From the NCBI RefSeq assembly GCF_002838835.1, contig NZ_NHPP01000007.1, positions 248,001-312,000 on the forward strand: 64,000 nucleotides of DNA, written 5' to 3'. The position numbers were made by a program, and so were the translations under genes. This DNA comes from Siphonobacter sp. SORGH_AS_0500. GTDB lineage: Bacteria > Bacteroidota > Bacteroidia > Cytophagales > Spirosomataceae. Of the stretch, positions 45,072 through 54,066 are shown piece after piece; position 1 is the stretch's first letter, and every line of letters starts with the position of its first letter. The notes under the pieces are model-generated. The model searched no databases, had not been told where the DNA came from, and was given only the letters and a program-made list of their open reading frames with translations.

Positions 45072-45554
45072 CTAAAAAGAAACACCTAACATTTTAATGG
45101 CGGTAATGGCGGCTTCGTCGCCTTTGTTTCCGTGAATGCCACCCGCACGATCCAGAGCCTGCTGCTGGGTGTTGGGCGTTAGTACCCCGAAAATTACGGG
45201 TTTATTATACTGTAAACTTACGTTGGTAAGCCCCTGAGCTACGGCGTGATTGATGTAGTCATTATGCTTGGTTTCACCCTGAATAACGCAGCCAATGCAA
45301 ATAACCGCATCGATGTGCGAAGCCTGAGCCGCCAGAGCTGCTCCGAAGCTTAACTCATAACTGCCCGGAACGCTACGTACGTGAATGAACTCTTCGTTGG
45401 CTCCGTATTTCACCAGCGTTTCGTAGGCTCCGGTAAAAAGAGGACCAGTAACTTCGCTGTTCCATTCTGCTACGATGATAGCAAAGTGTTTTTCAGAAAT
45501 ATCAGGAAGGTTTTCAGTGCTGAAAACGCTTAGGTTTTTAAGTGCAGAAGCCAT
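45072..45554 (-). CDS. ribH: 6,7-dimethyl-8-ribityllumazine synthase
   Basis: 160 residues, standard length. Motifs FAIIVAEWNSEVTGPL at the N-terminus (substrate pocket W/N), VPGSYELSFGA, and CIGCVIQGETKHNDYINHAVAQGL with the catalytic His (H in KHNDYI). GVLTPNTQQQALDRAGG follows. Penultimate step of riboflavin synthesis; forms oligomeric shells. Positioned 91 bp downstream of the TPR gene, on the same strand. Confidence 0.97.
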   Translation of the reverse strand: MASALKNLSVFSTENLPDISEKHFAIIVAEWNSEVTGPLFTGAYETLVKYGANEEFIHVRSVPGSYELSFGAALAAQASHIDAVICIGCVIQGETKHNDYINHAVAQGLTNVSLQYNKPVIFGVLTPNTQQQALDRAGGIHGNKGDEAAITAIKMLGVSF

Positions 45555-45583
45555 GATTTAGCTACAGACGAACTACGATGAAA

Positions 45584-45619
45584 CAAAAAAGGGATGTGAC
45601 CGTGTGGCCTCATCCCTTT
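45584..45619 (-). terminator. Terminator of the TPR gene
   Basis: AAAGGGATG (45588-45596) pairs with CATCCCTTT (45611-45619); on the minus strand the stem runs into TTTTTTG. Confidence 0.75.
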
Positions 45620-45644
45620 CATTTTTAGTGCTTTAAGCCCTAAA

Positions 45645-46337
45645 CTACTCGGAAGCTGGCCCTTCAAGAATGGCCTTGTATTTCTTTGCAGATACATACT
45701 CAGCCGATTGAGGGTATTCCTCAATAATCTTGGAGTACGAATCGATGGCTTCCTTGTTTTGCTTGGCTACTTCGTAAGCCGTAGCCAGCTTCAACAGGTA
45801 CGTAGGGGTAAAGAATTTATTGGGTTTGTAATCAACCGCTTTTTTATAGTAGCTGATTGCATTTTCAGTATCTTTTTTCTCCAGGTAAGCATCACCAATC
45901 AGGGCGTAGGCACGAGCCTGCACCAGTAAATCATTGCTGCTGAAATCTTTCAAATGCTCGATGGCATCGTCAAACTTACCCTGCTTCAATAAAGCAACAC
46001 CAGCGTAGAAGTTCGCCAGTTTCCCTGATTTCGTAGAACCGTATTCATCGGCAATAGAAACCAGCCCTTCAACGCCAGGGCCTCCTTTCAGAGCTTTGTT
46101 GAGAGAATCAGCTTCAAATTCGTTTACTGCCGGAAACAACGCCGCAGAAGCGTCTGCGTTTTGAGAATCCTGCCAGGCCTGGTAGCCAAAGAAACCTGCT
46201 ACAACGATAATCGCCGCAGCAATGATGCCGTATACAACTTTCTGATTTTTATCAAAAAAAGACTGGGCTTTTCCGAACTCGCCCGCTAATCCTTCGGGGC
46301 TTTCCAAGAACTCTAAGCCGCTGTTTTTCTTCGCCAT
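45645..46337 (-). CDS. Membrane-anchored tetratricopeptide repeat protein (YfgM-like)
   Basis: 230 residues. Cytoplasmic N-terminus, one membrane helix (VVYGIIAAAIIVVAGFFGYQAW, ~34-55), then helical repeats, with TPR pattern QARAYALIGDAYLEKKDTENAISYYKKAVDY and TAYEVAKQNKEAIDSYSKIIEEYPQSAEY. The layout matches the YfgM/BamD-like envelope TPR proteins thought to act as ancillary chaperones. Precise role in this phylum is unknown. Confidence 0.8.
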   Translation of the reverse strand: MAKKNSGLEFLESPEGLAGEFGKAQSFFDKNQKVVYGIIAAAIIVVAGFFGYQAWQDSQNADASAALFPAVNEFEADSLNKALKGGPGVEGLVSIADEYGSTKSGKLANFYAGVALLKQGKFDDAIEHLKDFSSNDLLVQARAYALIGDAYLEKKDTENAISYYKKAVDYKPNKFFTPTYLLKLATAYEVAKQNKEAIDSYSKIIEEYPQSAEYVSAKKYKAILEGPASE

Positions 46338-46452
46338 TGTTAGGTGCTATTGAAATTGGAACGCAAAAGTAAGCAACCCTAAGGACAGCTCAAACGATTA
46401 CGCCTAAACTTTTAGGCGTATATCCAAAATAGTTCCAGATTGTTTTAACAAA

Positions 46453-46569
46453 TTAGCGTTTAGTACTTTCCATACTCGTGTTACCATAGGCCGGACAATT
46501 GTTTTTCCGTGCACACGAGGCCAGTGATAATACGGCCAAAAGAGCGATCAGGTAAGCAGACTTTTTCAT
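46453..46569 (-). CDS. Small lipoprotein (38 aa)
   Basis: MKKSAYLIALLAVLSLASC with lipobox LASC (Cys19), followed by a short tail ARKNNCPAYGNTSMESTKR and stop. Complete 39-codon frame, too short for most gene callers. The mature peptide would be ~20 residues. Small lipoproteins of this form with a CPAY core occur in Cytophagales genomes in my recollection; function unknown. It stands between the TPR gene and the decarboxylase. Confidence 0.7.
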   Translation of the reverse strand: MKKSAYLIALLAVLSLASCARKNNCPAYGNTSMESTKR

Positions 46570-46636
46570 GAATATTTTCGAGTAGTTTTAGTGTCCTCTT
46601 TCTTATACCTCAGCAAGTTACCACTTTTTTAACGAA

Positions 46637-46673
46637 AAAGGGAATAAGTCCTTTTTTCGGACCCATTCCCTTT
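46637..46673 (-). terminator. Terminator of the decarboxylase gene
   Basis: Stem of AAAGGGAA...GGTCC with its complement around a GAAAAAA loop (46637-46673, minus strand), ending in TTTTTC. It starts 9 bp beyond the natural gene end at 46682. Confidence 0.75.
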
Positions 46674-46681
46674 CTAGTCGT

Positions 46682-48186
46682 TTATTTTTCCTGTTCTTCA
46701 GCTACAGAAGCTTCCTGCTCATTGATAGCGGCTTCTTCCTGGGCCTGAGCTGGATATTCGCGGACTCATTCACTCCTTCTTTGGGTTCGAGCCCATAGCC
46801 CAGAATCTGTAACATGCTTTCGTGCGTTTGCTGGGGAGCAAACAGTCGAGTGGTGATGTTCCCTTCTTCGTCCAGATCGACAATAACGTGTTTCGGAGCG
46901 GGAATCAGGCAGTGCTGAATACCGCCGTAACCGCCCAGAGACTCCTGATACGCTCCCGTATGGAAGAAACCGATGTACTGATCTTCGTTTTCAATGTCAA
47001 AGCTCGGTACGTATAAATCCTCCGAATGGGCTTCGGTATTATAGAAATCCTGCGAGTCACAGGTTAATCCGCCGAGGTTTACTTTCTCGTAGGGCAGATC
47101 CCAGTTATTGACTGGCAGCATGATGTATTTCTGGCCAATACCCCAGGAATCAGGCAACTGCGTAATGAAGCTGCCGTCAATCATGTACCAAAGCTCGCGG
47201 TCGTTCTGCTGCTTTTTGTCGATTACCTTATAAATAACGGCACCACTTTCACCGACAGTATAACTACCAAACTCGGTGAGAATATTTGGAACCGGAACGT
47301 TATTCTTATTACAAATCCATTGAATGTTTTCAATGATTTCGTCGATCATCGCCTGATAATCGTATTTGAAGAATACTGAAGTCTGGATGGGTAACCCCCC
47401 GCCTATATCAATCGAGTCCAGATCAGGACAGACTTTCTTCATCTCGCAATATTTGAACATAAAGCGAGTCAGCTCCGACCAGTAATAAGCGTTATCCTTG
47501 ATACCCGAGTTAATGAAGAAGTGAAGCATTTTCAACTTCAGCTTCGGATTTGGCTCAATTTTATTCTTGAACAAATCCATAATATCGGAATAACGAATCC
47601 CCAGGCGTGAGGTGTAGAACGAGAAGTTGGGTTCCTCATCCGTCGCAATACGAATCGCCAGGTTAACTGTTTCTGCGTGGGTGTTCTCGATGTAATAATC
47701 GATTTCCTTTAAGTTATCCAGTACCGGAATACAGTTAAACCCATCGTTGATCAGGTTGGTAATGTATTTTTGGTATTGAGGTAACTTATAGCCGTTACAG
47801 ATGATGAATGTATTTTTAGTCAGTTTTTCCTGACGATACAATTCCCGAATAATGGCAATGTCATAAGCCGAAGAAGTTTCCAGGTGGCAGTTATTACTCA
47901 GAACTTCTTCGAGAATAAATTGAAAATGTGAAGACTTCGTACAATAACAATACGTATAACTTCCCTTGTAATTGAATTTCTTCATGGCATTACGGAACAG
48001 CAAACGAGCGTGTTCAATATGCTCTTCAATTTTGGGTAAGTACGTAAGTTTGAGCGGGGTACCGTACTGACGGATAATATCCATCAGGGGTACGTTGTTG
48101 AAGAGGAGCGTGTTTTTCTCGTCAACACCGAACTCCCGGGTTGGGAATTCAAAAGTTTGCTCAATGAGATCAATGTAGTTTTTCAT
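46682..48186 (-). CDS. speA: Arginine decarboxylase (SpeA-like, PLP fold type III), C-terminal frame shifted
   Basis: The first ~480 residues form an alanine-racemase/ODC-like PLP barrel: YCYCTKSSHFQ (PLP lysine K in CTKS), IDIGGGLPI (phosphate site), EFGSYTVGESG, and the CDSQDFY active-site segment (Cys-Asp). At 46758-46764 the frame as written continues into an odd basic tail. Adding one base near TCCGC gives EYPAQAQEEAAINEQEAS...QEK and a stop at 46682, exactly 502 codons, so a one-base deletion is likely. Makes agmatine from arginine for polyamine synthesis by family assignment. Its N-terminus MKNYIDLIEQTFEFPT is typical of the Bacteroidota group. Confidence 0.85.
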
Positions 48187-48318
48187 CCTTTGGGACGGAA
48201 ATACATTTTAAGGGTGAATTTTCGTAAAAAACTTGTTTTTCGTCGAAAAGGCTGTTGACAACTGAAGTTATCCACTGACCTATTCATAAACGAGCGTGCG
48301 AATTTGCACGGAAATTAT

Positions 48319-48372
48319 AACCTTTGCAACCGAAAAACTCCTGCAATAATTGCAGGCTCGGTTATTTTTTTT
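48319..48372 (+). promoter_or_regulatory. Promoter-like box followed at once by a terminator-like hairpin upstream of mpl
   Basis: A promoter-like AACCTTTG (48319-48326) precedes a hairpin: AACCGA (48328-48333) pairs with TCGGTT (48358-48363), enclosing CCTGCAAT (48340-48347) and ATTGCAGG (48349-48356), followed by ATTTTTTTT. A transcript would be ~45 nt. It may be an attenuator for mpl or a very short RNA. Confidence 0.45.
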
Positions 48373-48443
48373 CTCTGTTTTCTCAATTAATAGTGAGGAG
48401 GACGGAAAGCCTGAAAATTAATTTTTTTAAAAGCTGATTTTGA

Positions 48444-49835
48444 ATGACTTCGCCCAACGAAATAATCAAGTCTCAACGCATACATTTTATTGCCATCGGT
48501 GGAGCAGCCATGCACAACCTGGCTCTCGTCCTGAACCAGAAGGGAATTACGGTAACGGGTTCAGACGATGAAATTTATGAGCCTTCCAAAACTCGCCTGG
48601 ATCAGGCGGGTCTGTTGCCCGAACAGATGGGTTGGTTTCCCGAAAAAATTACGCCAGAGCTGGACGCTGTGATTCTCGGCATGCACGCCCGGGCGGATAA
48701 CCCGGAGCTACTGAAAGCTCAGGAATTAGGCATTCGGGTATTCTCCTATCCTGAATTTGTCTTTGAACAAAGTCGAAATAAACAACGCGTAGTTATTGCA
48801 GGAAGTCATGGTAAAACCACGACTACAGCCATCATCCTGCACGTTCTGAAATATTTCAACCGGAAATTTGATTACCTCGTTGGAGCCCGCGTCGCTGGTT
48901 TTGACACGATGGTGAAATTATCGGATGACGCTCCACTGATCGTGATTGAAGGCGATGAATATTTCTCTTCACCCATTGATCGTCAGCCTAAATTCCTGCA
49001 TTATCATCCCCACATTACCCTGATTTCGGGTATTGCCTGGGATCATATTAATGTCTACCCCGAATTTGAGGCTTACGTACATCAGTTTGAATTATTGGCC
49101 GAAAGCTCGCCCAAAGGTGGAATGCTGATCTACGACGATACTGACGATGTGGTGTCCGTGATTTCCAAGAAAGAACGGGCGGATGTACAACCTTTCGGAT
49201 ACACTGAACACCCCCACGTGATTCGTGAAGGAGTGACTTACTTGTTAAAACCGAATGGTGAAGAAGTGCCGCTGAAGATTTTTGGGGGGCACAATATGAA
49301 GAACCTGAACGGAGCCAAAACGGTACTCGAGAAAATCGGTATCGAAGACTTTATGTTCTACGAAGCGATTCAGTCTTTTACCGGAGCGGCCAATCGTTTG
49401 GAGCGGGCGGGTGAAAATGAATCAACGGCGATTTTCCGTGATTTCGCTCATGCTCCCTCTAAACTGGAAGCGACGGCTAAAGCGGTGAAAAATCAATTCC
49501 CTGAACGCAAGCTGGTAGCCGTTGTGGAATTACATACGTTCAGCAGCCTTAATAAATATTTCCTGCCTCAGTATAAAGGTAAATTCAATACGCCCGATGT
49601 GGCCGCGGTTTATTACAGCCCGCACACCATTGAGCAGAAGAAATTAACGCCCATTTCGCCAGAAGATATTACCGAAACCTTTGGTAACCCTAATCTGAAA
49701 GTGTTTACGGATAATCAAAAACTACGGGAGTTTTTATTGGCTCAGGAATGGAATAACGCTAATTTATTACTCATGTCCTCCGGTACGTTCGACGGACTGA
49801 ACCTGCCCGAGCTGGCTGCGGATATTTTGAAGTAA
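48444..49835 (+). CDS. mpl: UDP-N-acetylmuramate--peptide ligase Mpl (Mur ligase family)
   Basis: 463 residues. Rossmann-type N-domain IHFIAIGGAAMHNLALVL, then the ATP-binding loop IAGSHGKTTTTAI (~120-132), EGDEYFSSPIDRQPKF, and the Mur-ligase C-domain with AANRLERAGE and DFAHAPSKLEATAKAV. Mpl attaches recycled tripeptide to UDP-MurNAc; the length and the absence of MurC-specific features support Mpl. Start follows a terminator-like leader. Peptidoglycan recycling in the cytoplasm. Confidence 0.92.
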   Translation: MTSPNEIIKSQRIHFIAIGGAAMHNLALVLNQKGITVTGSDDEIYEPSKTRLDQAGLLPEQMGWFPEKITPELDAVILGMHARADNPELLKAQELGIRVFSYPEFVFEQSRNKQRVVIAGSHGKTTTTAIILHVLKYFNRKFDYLVGARVAGFDTMVKLSDDAPLIVIEGDEYFSSPIDRQPKFLHYHPHITLISGIAWDHINVYPEFEAYVHQFELLAESSPKGGMLIYDDTDDVVSVISKKERADVQPFGYTEHPHVIREGVTYLLKPNGEEVPLKIFGGHNMKNLNGAKTVLEKIGIEDFMFYEAIQSFTGAANRLERAGENESTAIFRDFAHAPSKLEATAKAVKNQFPERKLVAVVELHTFSSLNKYFLPQYKGKFNTPDVAAVYYSPHTIEQKKLTPISPEDITETFGNPNLKVFTDNQKLREFLLAQEWNNANLLLMSSGTFDGLNLPELAADILK

Positions 49836-49897
49836 GTGGTGAGTTTGGGGTTTTGTGTTTAGCGTTATTTGGAGACTAGACTTAGAAATATCCAATA

Positions 49898-50134
49898 AAA
49901 TAACCCCATCGGGGTTAAATATGGGTAGCCCCGTATGAAATGCGGGGTTAGGTGGGGAATAAAACCCTGACCGAGTTAATAGACCTGAGTGATGACGAAA
50001 TAAAACAACTCCATTGGGGTTAAATATAAGTAGCCCCGTATGCAATGCAGGGTTGCGGATGCGGACAATAAAATCCCTCCCCGGGTGGATCACCTAGGGC
50101 TATTTATGGAATTTAACCCTGATAGGGTTGTTTG
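49898..50134. repeat. Extragenic palindromic repeat cluster
   Basis: Units pairing CCCC with GGGG: AACCCCATCGGGGTT and TAGCCCCGTATGAAATGCGGGG at ~49902-49948, a second copy (AACTCCATTGGGGTT, TAGCCCCGTATGCAATGC) at ~50007-50060, and a final AACCCTGATAGGGTT at ~50113-50130. Bacteroidota intergenic repeats of this form are common. The 108-codon minus frame that crosses it is an artefact of the repeat. Confidence 0.8.
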
Positions 50135-50225
50135 TTATAATTAGAACTAACTCAAAATACTAAACCCAAAACTTCAAACCCGACAAGCGGATATCGAATG
50201 GTGTCCGCTTTTTATCTTTCTGTAT

Positions 50226-50669
50226 ATGAGAATGTTAACGATTTTATCCGTACTTTTGTGCCTCGTTTTTCAAAGTGAAGCCCAGAAAACGTCGCTTACT
50301 TCGGGAATAGTGGGTCAGGTAACCTGGAAATCAGGTAATCAAATGCCCTCGCCCGATCGGCCCATAAAAGCTGCGAAAGGTATTAAGCGGGAAGTCTGGA
50401 TTTATGAATTAACACCACAGAGCCAGACTGAGCAACTGGATGGTTTTTACCAACGCATCCGAACCAAACGGGTAGCAAAAGTAGTTACCAATCGCCAGGG
50501 CAAATTCAAAGTGAAACTGGCTCCCGGAACGTATTCCATCTTCACCAAAGAACAGCGGGGACTCTGGGCAAACATCTCGGACGGCGACGGTAATGTGTAT
50601 CCCATTACGGTTGAAGCCGGAAAGTATACGCCGGTGCAGTTTGAAATTAACTACGCAGCCGCATTTTAG
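50226..50669 (+). CDS. Secreted carboxypeptidase-regulatory-like domain protein
   Basis: 147 residues with signal peptide MRMLTILSVLLCLVFQSEAQ. The mature part is one beta-sandwich domain: GIVGQVTWKSGNQMP, VWIYELTPQSQ, AKVVTNRQGKFKVKLAPGTYSIFTKE, then GNVYPITVEAGKYTPVQFEI. It resembles carboxypeptidase regulatory-like (CarboxypepD_reg-type) folds. No sorting domain. 57 bp before rimO on the same strand, possibly co-transcribed. Function unknown. Confidence 0.7.
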   Translation: MRMLTILSVLLCLVFQSEAQKTSLTSGIVGQVTWKSGNQMPSPDRPIKAAKGIKREVWIYELTPQSQTEQLDGFYQRIRTKRVAKVVTNRQGKFKVKLAPGTYSIFTKEQRGLWANISDGDGNVYPITVEAGKYTPVQFEINYAAAF

Positions 50670-50726
50670 ACCATTAAAGAAGCAGAACCCCTCGACGAGC
50701 CGTTGGGTCTCTTGTCTTACTAGTCA

Positions 50727-52034
50727 ATGAAAACCAAAACATTACGCAAGAATAAAGTCAATATCGTGACGCTGGGTTGTTCTAAAAACCTGGTAGATTC
50801 GGAGAACCTTTTTACCCAGCTCAAAGGCAACGGGTATAACGTCGCTCACGAGTCAGAGAAGGACGATTCGCAAATTGTGGTGATTAATACCTGCGGCTTT
50901 ATTGATAACGCTAAGCAGGAATCCATCGATACCATCCTCCGCTACGTAGACGCGAAAGCCGAAGGTATCGTCGAGAAAGTATACGTAACGGGCTGTTTGT
51001 CGCACCGCTACAAAGACGAACTGGAGCTTGAAATTCCAGAAGTTGACGCCTGGTTTGGAAGTAACGAGATGCCTCGCTTGCTTAAAACCTTAAAGGCGGA
51101 TTACAAGCATGAATTGGTCGGGGAACGCCTGTTGACTACGCCTGCTCATTATGCTTATCTGAAAATCGCCGAAGGTTGCGATCGTCCCTGTAGTTTCTGT
51201 GCGATTCCGTTAATGCGGGGTAAGCACGTTTCCCGGACGATTGAAGATCTGGAAACGGAAGTGCGTTCCCTGGCTCGTCGCGGCACGAAAGAGCTGATTC
51301 TCATTGCTCAGGATTTGACGTATTACGGACTGGATATTTACAAAAAACGGAATCTGGCAGAGTTAATGGATCGCATTTCGGACGTAGAAGGCATCGACTG
51401 GATTCGTCTGCAATATGCGTATCCTTCCGGTTTTCCAATGGACGTGCTGGATGTGATGAACGCCAAGCCAAATATCTGTAAGTATCTGGATATGCCCCTG
51501 CAAACGGGTTCGACAGAATTGCTGAAAGTCATGCGTCGTGGCATTACTCGTGAAAAAACGGAAGAACTCATTCATTCCATTCGTGATAAAGTCCCCGGTA
51601 TCGCTTTGCGAACGACGTTAATCGTCGGTCACCCCGGCGAATCAGAAGAGTTATTCGAAGAGACCTACCGTTTCGTAGAAAACTCCCGCTTTGATCGTTT
51701 GGGTGTGTTCCAGTATTCACACGAAGATTCGACGCATTCGGCCACGATGGAAGACACTATCCCAGCCGAAGAAAAACAGCAACGGGCCGACGACATTATG
51801 GAATTGCAACAGGGCATTTCTCTGGAGTTGAATCAAGCCAAAATAGGCAATACCTACAAAGTATTGTTTGATCGAAAAGAAGGCGGTTACTTCATCGGTC
51901 GTACGGAATTCGATTCTCCTGAAGTAGATAATGAAGTATTAATTCCCGCTACTCAATACGTAAGTCAGGGTGATTTCGCTCAGGTGCGTATTACTTCTGC
52001 GGAAGAATTTGATTTATACGGAGAGTTAGTGTAA
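50727..52034 (+). CDS. rimO: Ribosomal protein S12 methylthiotransferase RimO
   Basis: 435 residues. UPF0004 domain with LGCSKNLVDSE and CGFIDNAKQESIDTI (two cluster cysteines) plus VTGCLSHRY. Radical SAM motif CDRPCSFC (CxxxCxxC). C-terminal TRAM domain (FDRKEGGYFIGRTEFDSPEVDNEVLI). It methylthiolates Asp of ribosomal protein S12. The LGCSKNLVDSE start and LYGELV end identify RimO over MiaB. A clear terminator follows. Confidence 0.97.
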   Translation: MKTKTLRKNKVNIVTLGCSKNLVDSENLFTQLKGNGYNVAHESEKDDSQIVVINTCGFIDNAKQESIDTILRYVDAKAEGIVEKVYVTGCLSHRYKDELELEIPEVDAWFGSNEMPRLLKTLKADYKHELVGERLLTTPAHYAYLKIAEGCDRPCSFCAIPLMRGKHVSRTIEDLETEVRSLARRGTKELILIAQDLTYYGLDIYKKRNLAELMDRISDVEGIDWIRLQYAYPSGFPMDVLDVMNAKPNICKYLDMPLQTGSTELLKVMRRGITREKTEELIHSIRDKVPGIALRTTLIVGHPGESEELFEETYRFVENSRFDRLGVFQYSHEDSTHSATMEDTIPAEEKQQRADDIMELQQGISLELNQAKIGNTYKVLFDRKEGGYFIGRTEFDSPEVDNEVLIPATQYVSQGDFAQVRITSAEEFDLYGELV

Positions 52035-52056
52035 AAGCAATGCTAGTTAATAACAG

Positions 52057-52092
52057 AAAAAAGGATTGAAAGTCAGCTTTCAATCCTTTTTT
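52057..52092 (+). terminator. Terminator of rimO
   Basis: AAAAAAGGATTGAAAG (52057-52072) pairs with CTTTCAATCCTTTTTT (52077-52092). Confidence 0.9.
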
Positions 52093-52094
52093 CG

Positions 52095-52190
52095 TAGAGA
52101 CATGATGAGTCGCGTCTGGATGCGAATGGTACTCGTTTAAACGTGAACAAGTGAATTAGTGAATCTTAGAGGCGATGAATCGCATCTTTA
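52095..52190. repeat. Extragenic inverted repeat, related to 53923-54055
   Basis: TAGAGACATGATGAGTCGCGTCT at one end and GAGGCGATGAATCGCATCTTTA at the other are diverged inverted copies of a GAGACGCGATGAATCGCGTCTC-like core. Confidence 0.6.
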
Positions 52191-52309
52191 CGAACGAGCG
52201 TGAAATGTATGAAAAGCACCAACCTGAAAACTTTTTGAACTAAGCCAGACCTGATACAGTTTGTTTGCCAGTCCCGTTTTACGAACTTCGGGCTCGAAAT
52301 CCCGGTATT

Positions 52310-53857
52310 ATGCAGGTTAGCTGTATCTCTTTAGCCCACACGCGGCAGTTTTCTTCGCTTTTTCAAGAGTTTATTTCTGGTCAGGAAAAACTGAAACCTT
52401 TTTATGGAGAGTTTCCTGATTTAGAAGGATTTAGAAAGCAAATTGAGCAGAAAAAATTCGATGTTGAGAAGCGAAAAACGCTCGTTTCTGTCCTCGAAAA
52501 ACAATATGCAACCATTGAGAATAAACCCGACTTTAGCGTTTTACTCAATGACAAAACCTTTACGGTAACTTCAGGCCATCAGCTTAATATTTTCACGGGT
52601 CCGCTCTACGTAATTTTCAAGTTAGTAACGGCAATTAATCTGGCGAAACGGCTCAAGCAGGAATTCCCGGAATATACCTTCGTTCCCGTCTATTGGATGG
52701 CTACGGAAGATCATGATTTTGAGGAAATCAATCATTTTCGCCTTTCGGGCAAAACCTATACCTGGCATACCGAGCAAAAAGGAGCAGTGGGCCGGATGAA
52801 CCCGAAGGAGTTAGCCACTTTACTAAAAGAAATTCCCGAACGATTGCCACTCTTTGAGCAGGCATATCTACAACACGAAACATTGGCAGATGCCGTTCGG
52901 TATTACATCCACGAATTATTCGGTGCCGAGGGATTGATCTCGCTGGATGCGGACGATCAGGCTCTGAAAGCCGAATTTCGTCCAGTTATTGAAGATGATA
53001 TTTTCAATCATACGGCATTTACGCTCGTACAGGAAGCTTCCGAAAAACTGGAGCAACTGGGGTATAAACAGCAGGTAACACCGCGTGAGATTAACTTTTT
53101 CTATCTGGAAAATGGCCTGCGTGAACGGCTGATTCCTGAAGAAAACGGTGTTAGTGTGAATGAAACCAAACTTGCTTTTTCGGAAGCGGAAGTACGAAGA
53201 ATGCTGGAGGAAAGTCCTGAAGTTTTTAGTCCGAATGTCATTCTGCGTCCGGTGTATCAGGAGGTGATTCTGCCTAACCTGGCTTACCTGGGCGGGCCGG
53301 GCGAGCTGGCGTACTGGTTACAACTCAAACCCGTTTTCGATCACTACCACATTCCCTTCCCGATTCTGATGCCTCGTAATTTTGCGATGGTTATTAGTCC
53401 GGCGACGCAGCGACGCATTACTAATCTGGAATTGGAGATTGGCGATTTATTTGAGAACGAAGCAGTATTACGGAGGCAGTACGTAGAAAAACACGCCGCG
53501 TATTCGCTCGACATTACTCCTGAAATCCAGCAAATTTTAGCGGCGATGGAAGGCATTCGGAAGAAAGCTTTGGTGGTTAATCCAACGCTGGACGGGCATA
53601 TCAAAGCCGAAGAACAGAAGCTCAAAAATTGGTCCGATCGACTGGATCGACGAATTTTTGCCTCCGAAGCTCAAAATCAGGAAACGGATATGCGTCATTT
53701 AAGCGAACTGAAGGCCCACCTATTCCCCGGCGGTGGCTTGCAGGAACGCACCGATAACTTCCTGAATTTCTATCTGGCCAATCCTAAATTCATCACCCAG
53801 TTGCTGGATACATTCGATCCACTGCGGTATGAGTTTTATATCCTGAATGAAGAATAA
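52310..53857 (+). CDS. bshC: Bacillithiol biosynthesis cysteine-adding enzyme BshC
   Basis: 515 residues from ATG 52310 (MQVSCISLAHTRQFSSLF); a TTG at 52265 would add 15 residues without family support. Features: TSGHQLNIFTGPLYVIFKLVTAINLA, YWMATEDHDFEEINHF, RPVYQEVILPNLAYLGGPGELAYWLQL. It adds cysteine to glucosaminyl-malate in bacillithiol synthesis. Length fits the family. Coiled-coil region ~400-470. A terminator follows at once. Confidence 0.95.
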   Translation: MQVSCISLAHTRQFSSLFQEFISGQEKLKPFYGEFPDLEGFRKQIEQKKFDVEKRKTLVSVLEKQYATIENKPDFSVLLNDKTFTVTSGHQLNIFTGPLYVIFKLVTAINLAKRLKQEFPEYTFVPVYWMATEDHDFEEINHFRLSGKTYTWHTEQKGAVGRMNPKELATLLKEIPERLPLFEQAYLQHETLADAVRYYIHELFGAEGLISLDADDQALKAEFRPVIEDDIFNHTAFTLVQEASEKLEQLGYKQQVTPREINFFYLENGLRERLIPEENGVSVNETKLAFSEAEVRRMLEESPEVFSPNVILRPVYQEVILPNLAYLGGPGELAYWLQLKPVFDHYHIPFPILMPRNFAMVISPATQRRITNLELEIGDLFENEAVLRRQYVEKHAAYSLDITPEIQQILAAMEGIRKKALVVNPTLDGHIKAEEQKLKNWSDRLDRRIFASEAQNQETDMRHLSELKAHLFPGGGLQERTDNFLNFYLANPKFITQLLDTFDPLRYEFYILNEE

Positions 53858-53858
53858 T

Positions 53859-53891
53859 AAGAACGGCCTGGTAATCTTACCAGGCGTTCTT
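53859..53891 (+). terminator. Terminator of bshC
   Basis: AAGAACGGCCTGGTAA and its near-complement TTACCAGGCGTTCTT around a TC loop, followed by GTTTT. Confidence 0.85.
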
Positions 53892-53922
53892 GTTTTATAA
53901 TAGAATAGTGCGATGATCTCTG

Positions 53923-54055
53923 TAGAGACGCGACGTCATCGCGTCTGAGTAAGAGGCAAATTTTGTTACCCCTGCCTTCCGCCATGCTGGTGTCCTCACC
54001 AGCCATGGTGAGAGTTTTTCATTTCCCAGCCAGCCGCGATGAAGTCGCGTCTCTA
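53923..54055. repeat. Extragenic element with long inverted ends
   Basis: Ends 53923-53945 and 54033-54055 are complementary at about 21 of 23 positions (TAGAGACGCGAC... core). The 87-bp interior (CATGCTGGTG, CACCAGCCATGGTG) has its own short palindrome. No coding capacity. Related to 52095-52190. Confidence 0.7.
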
Positions 54056-54066
54056 GGGTCTGTTGG

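Noticed and set aside
49767..50093. 108-codon minus-strand frame
   Set aside because: Its repeated peptide (HTGLLIFNPNGV / HTGLPIFNPDGV) is a translation of the extragenic palindromic repeats.
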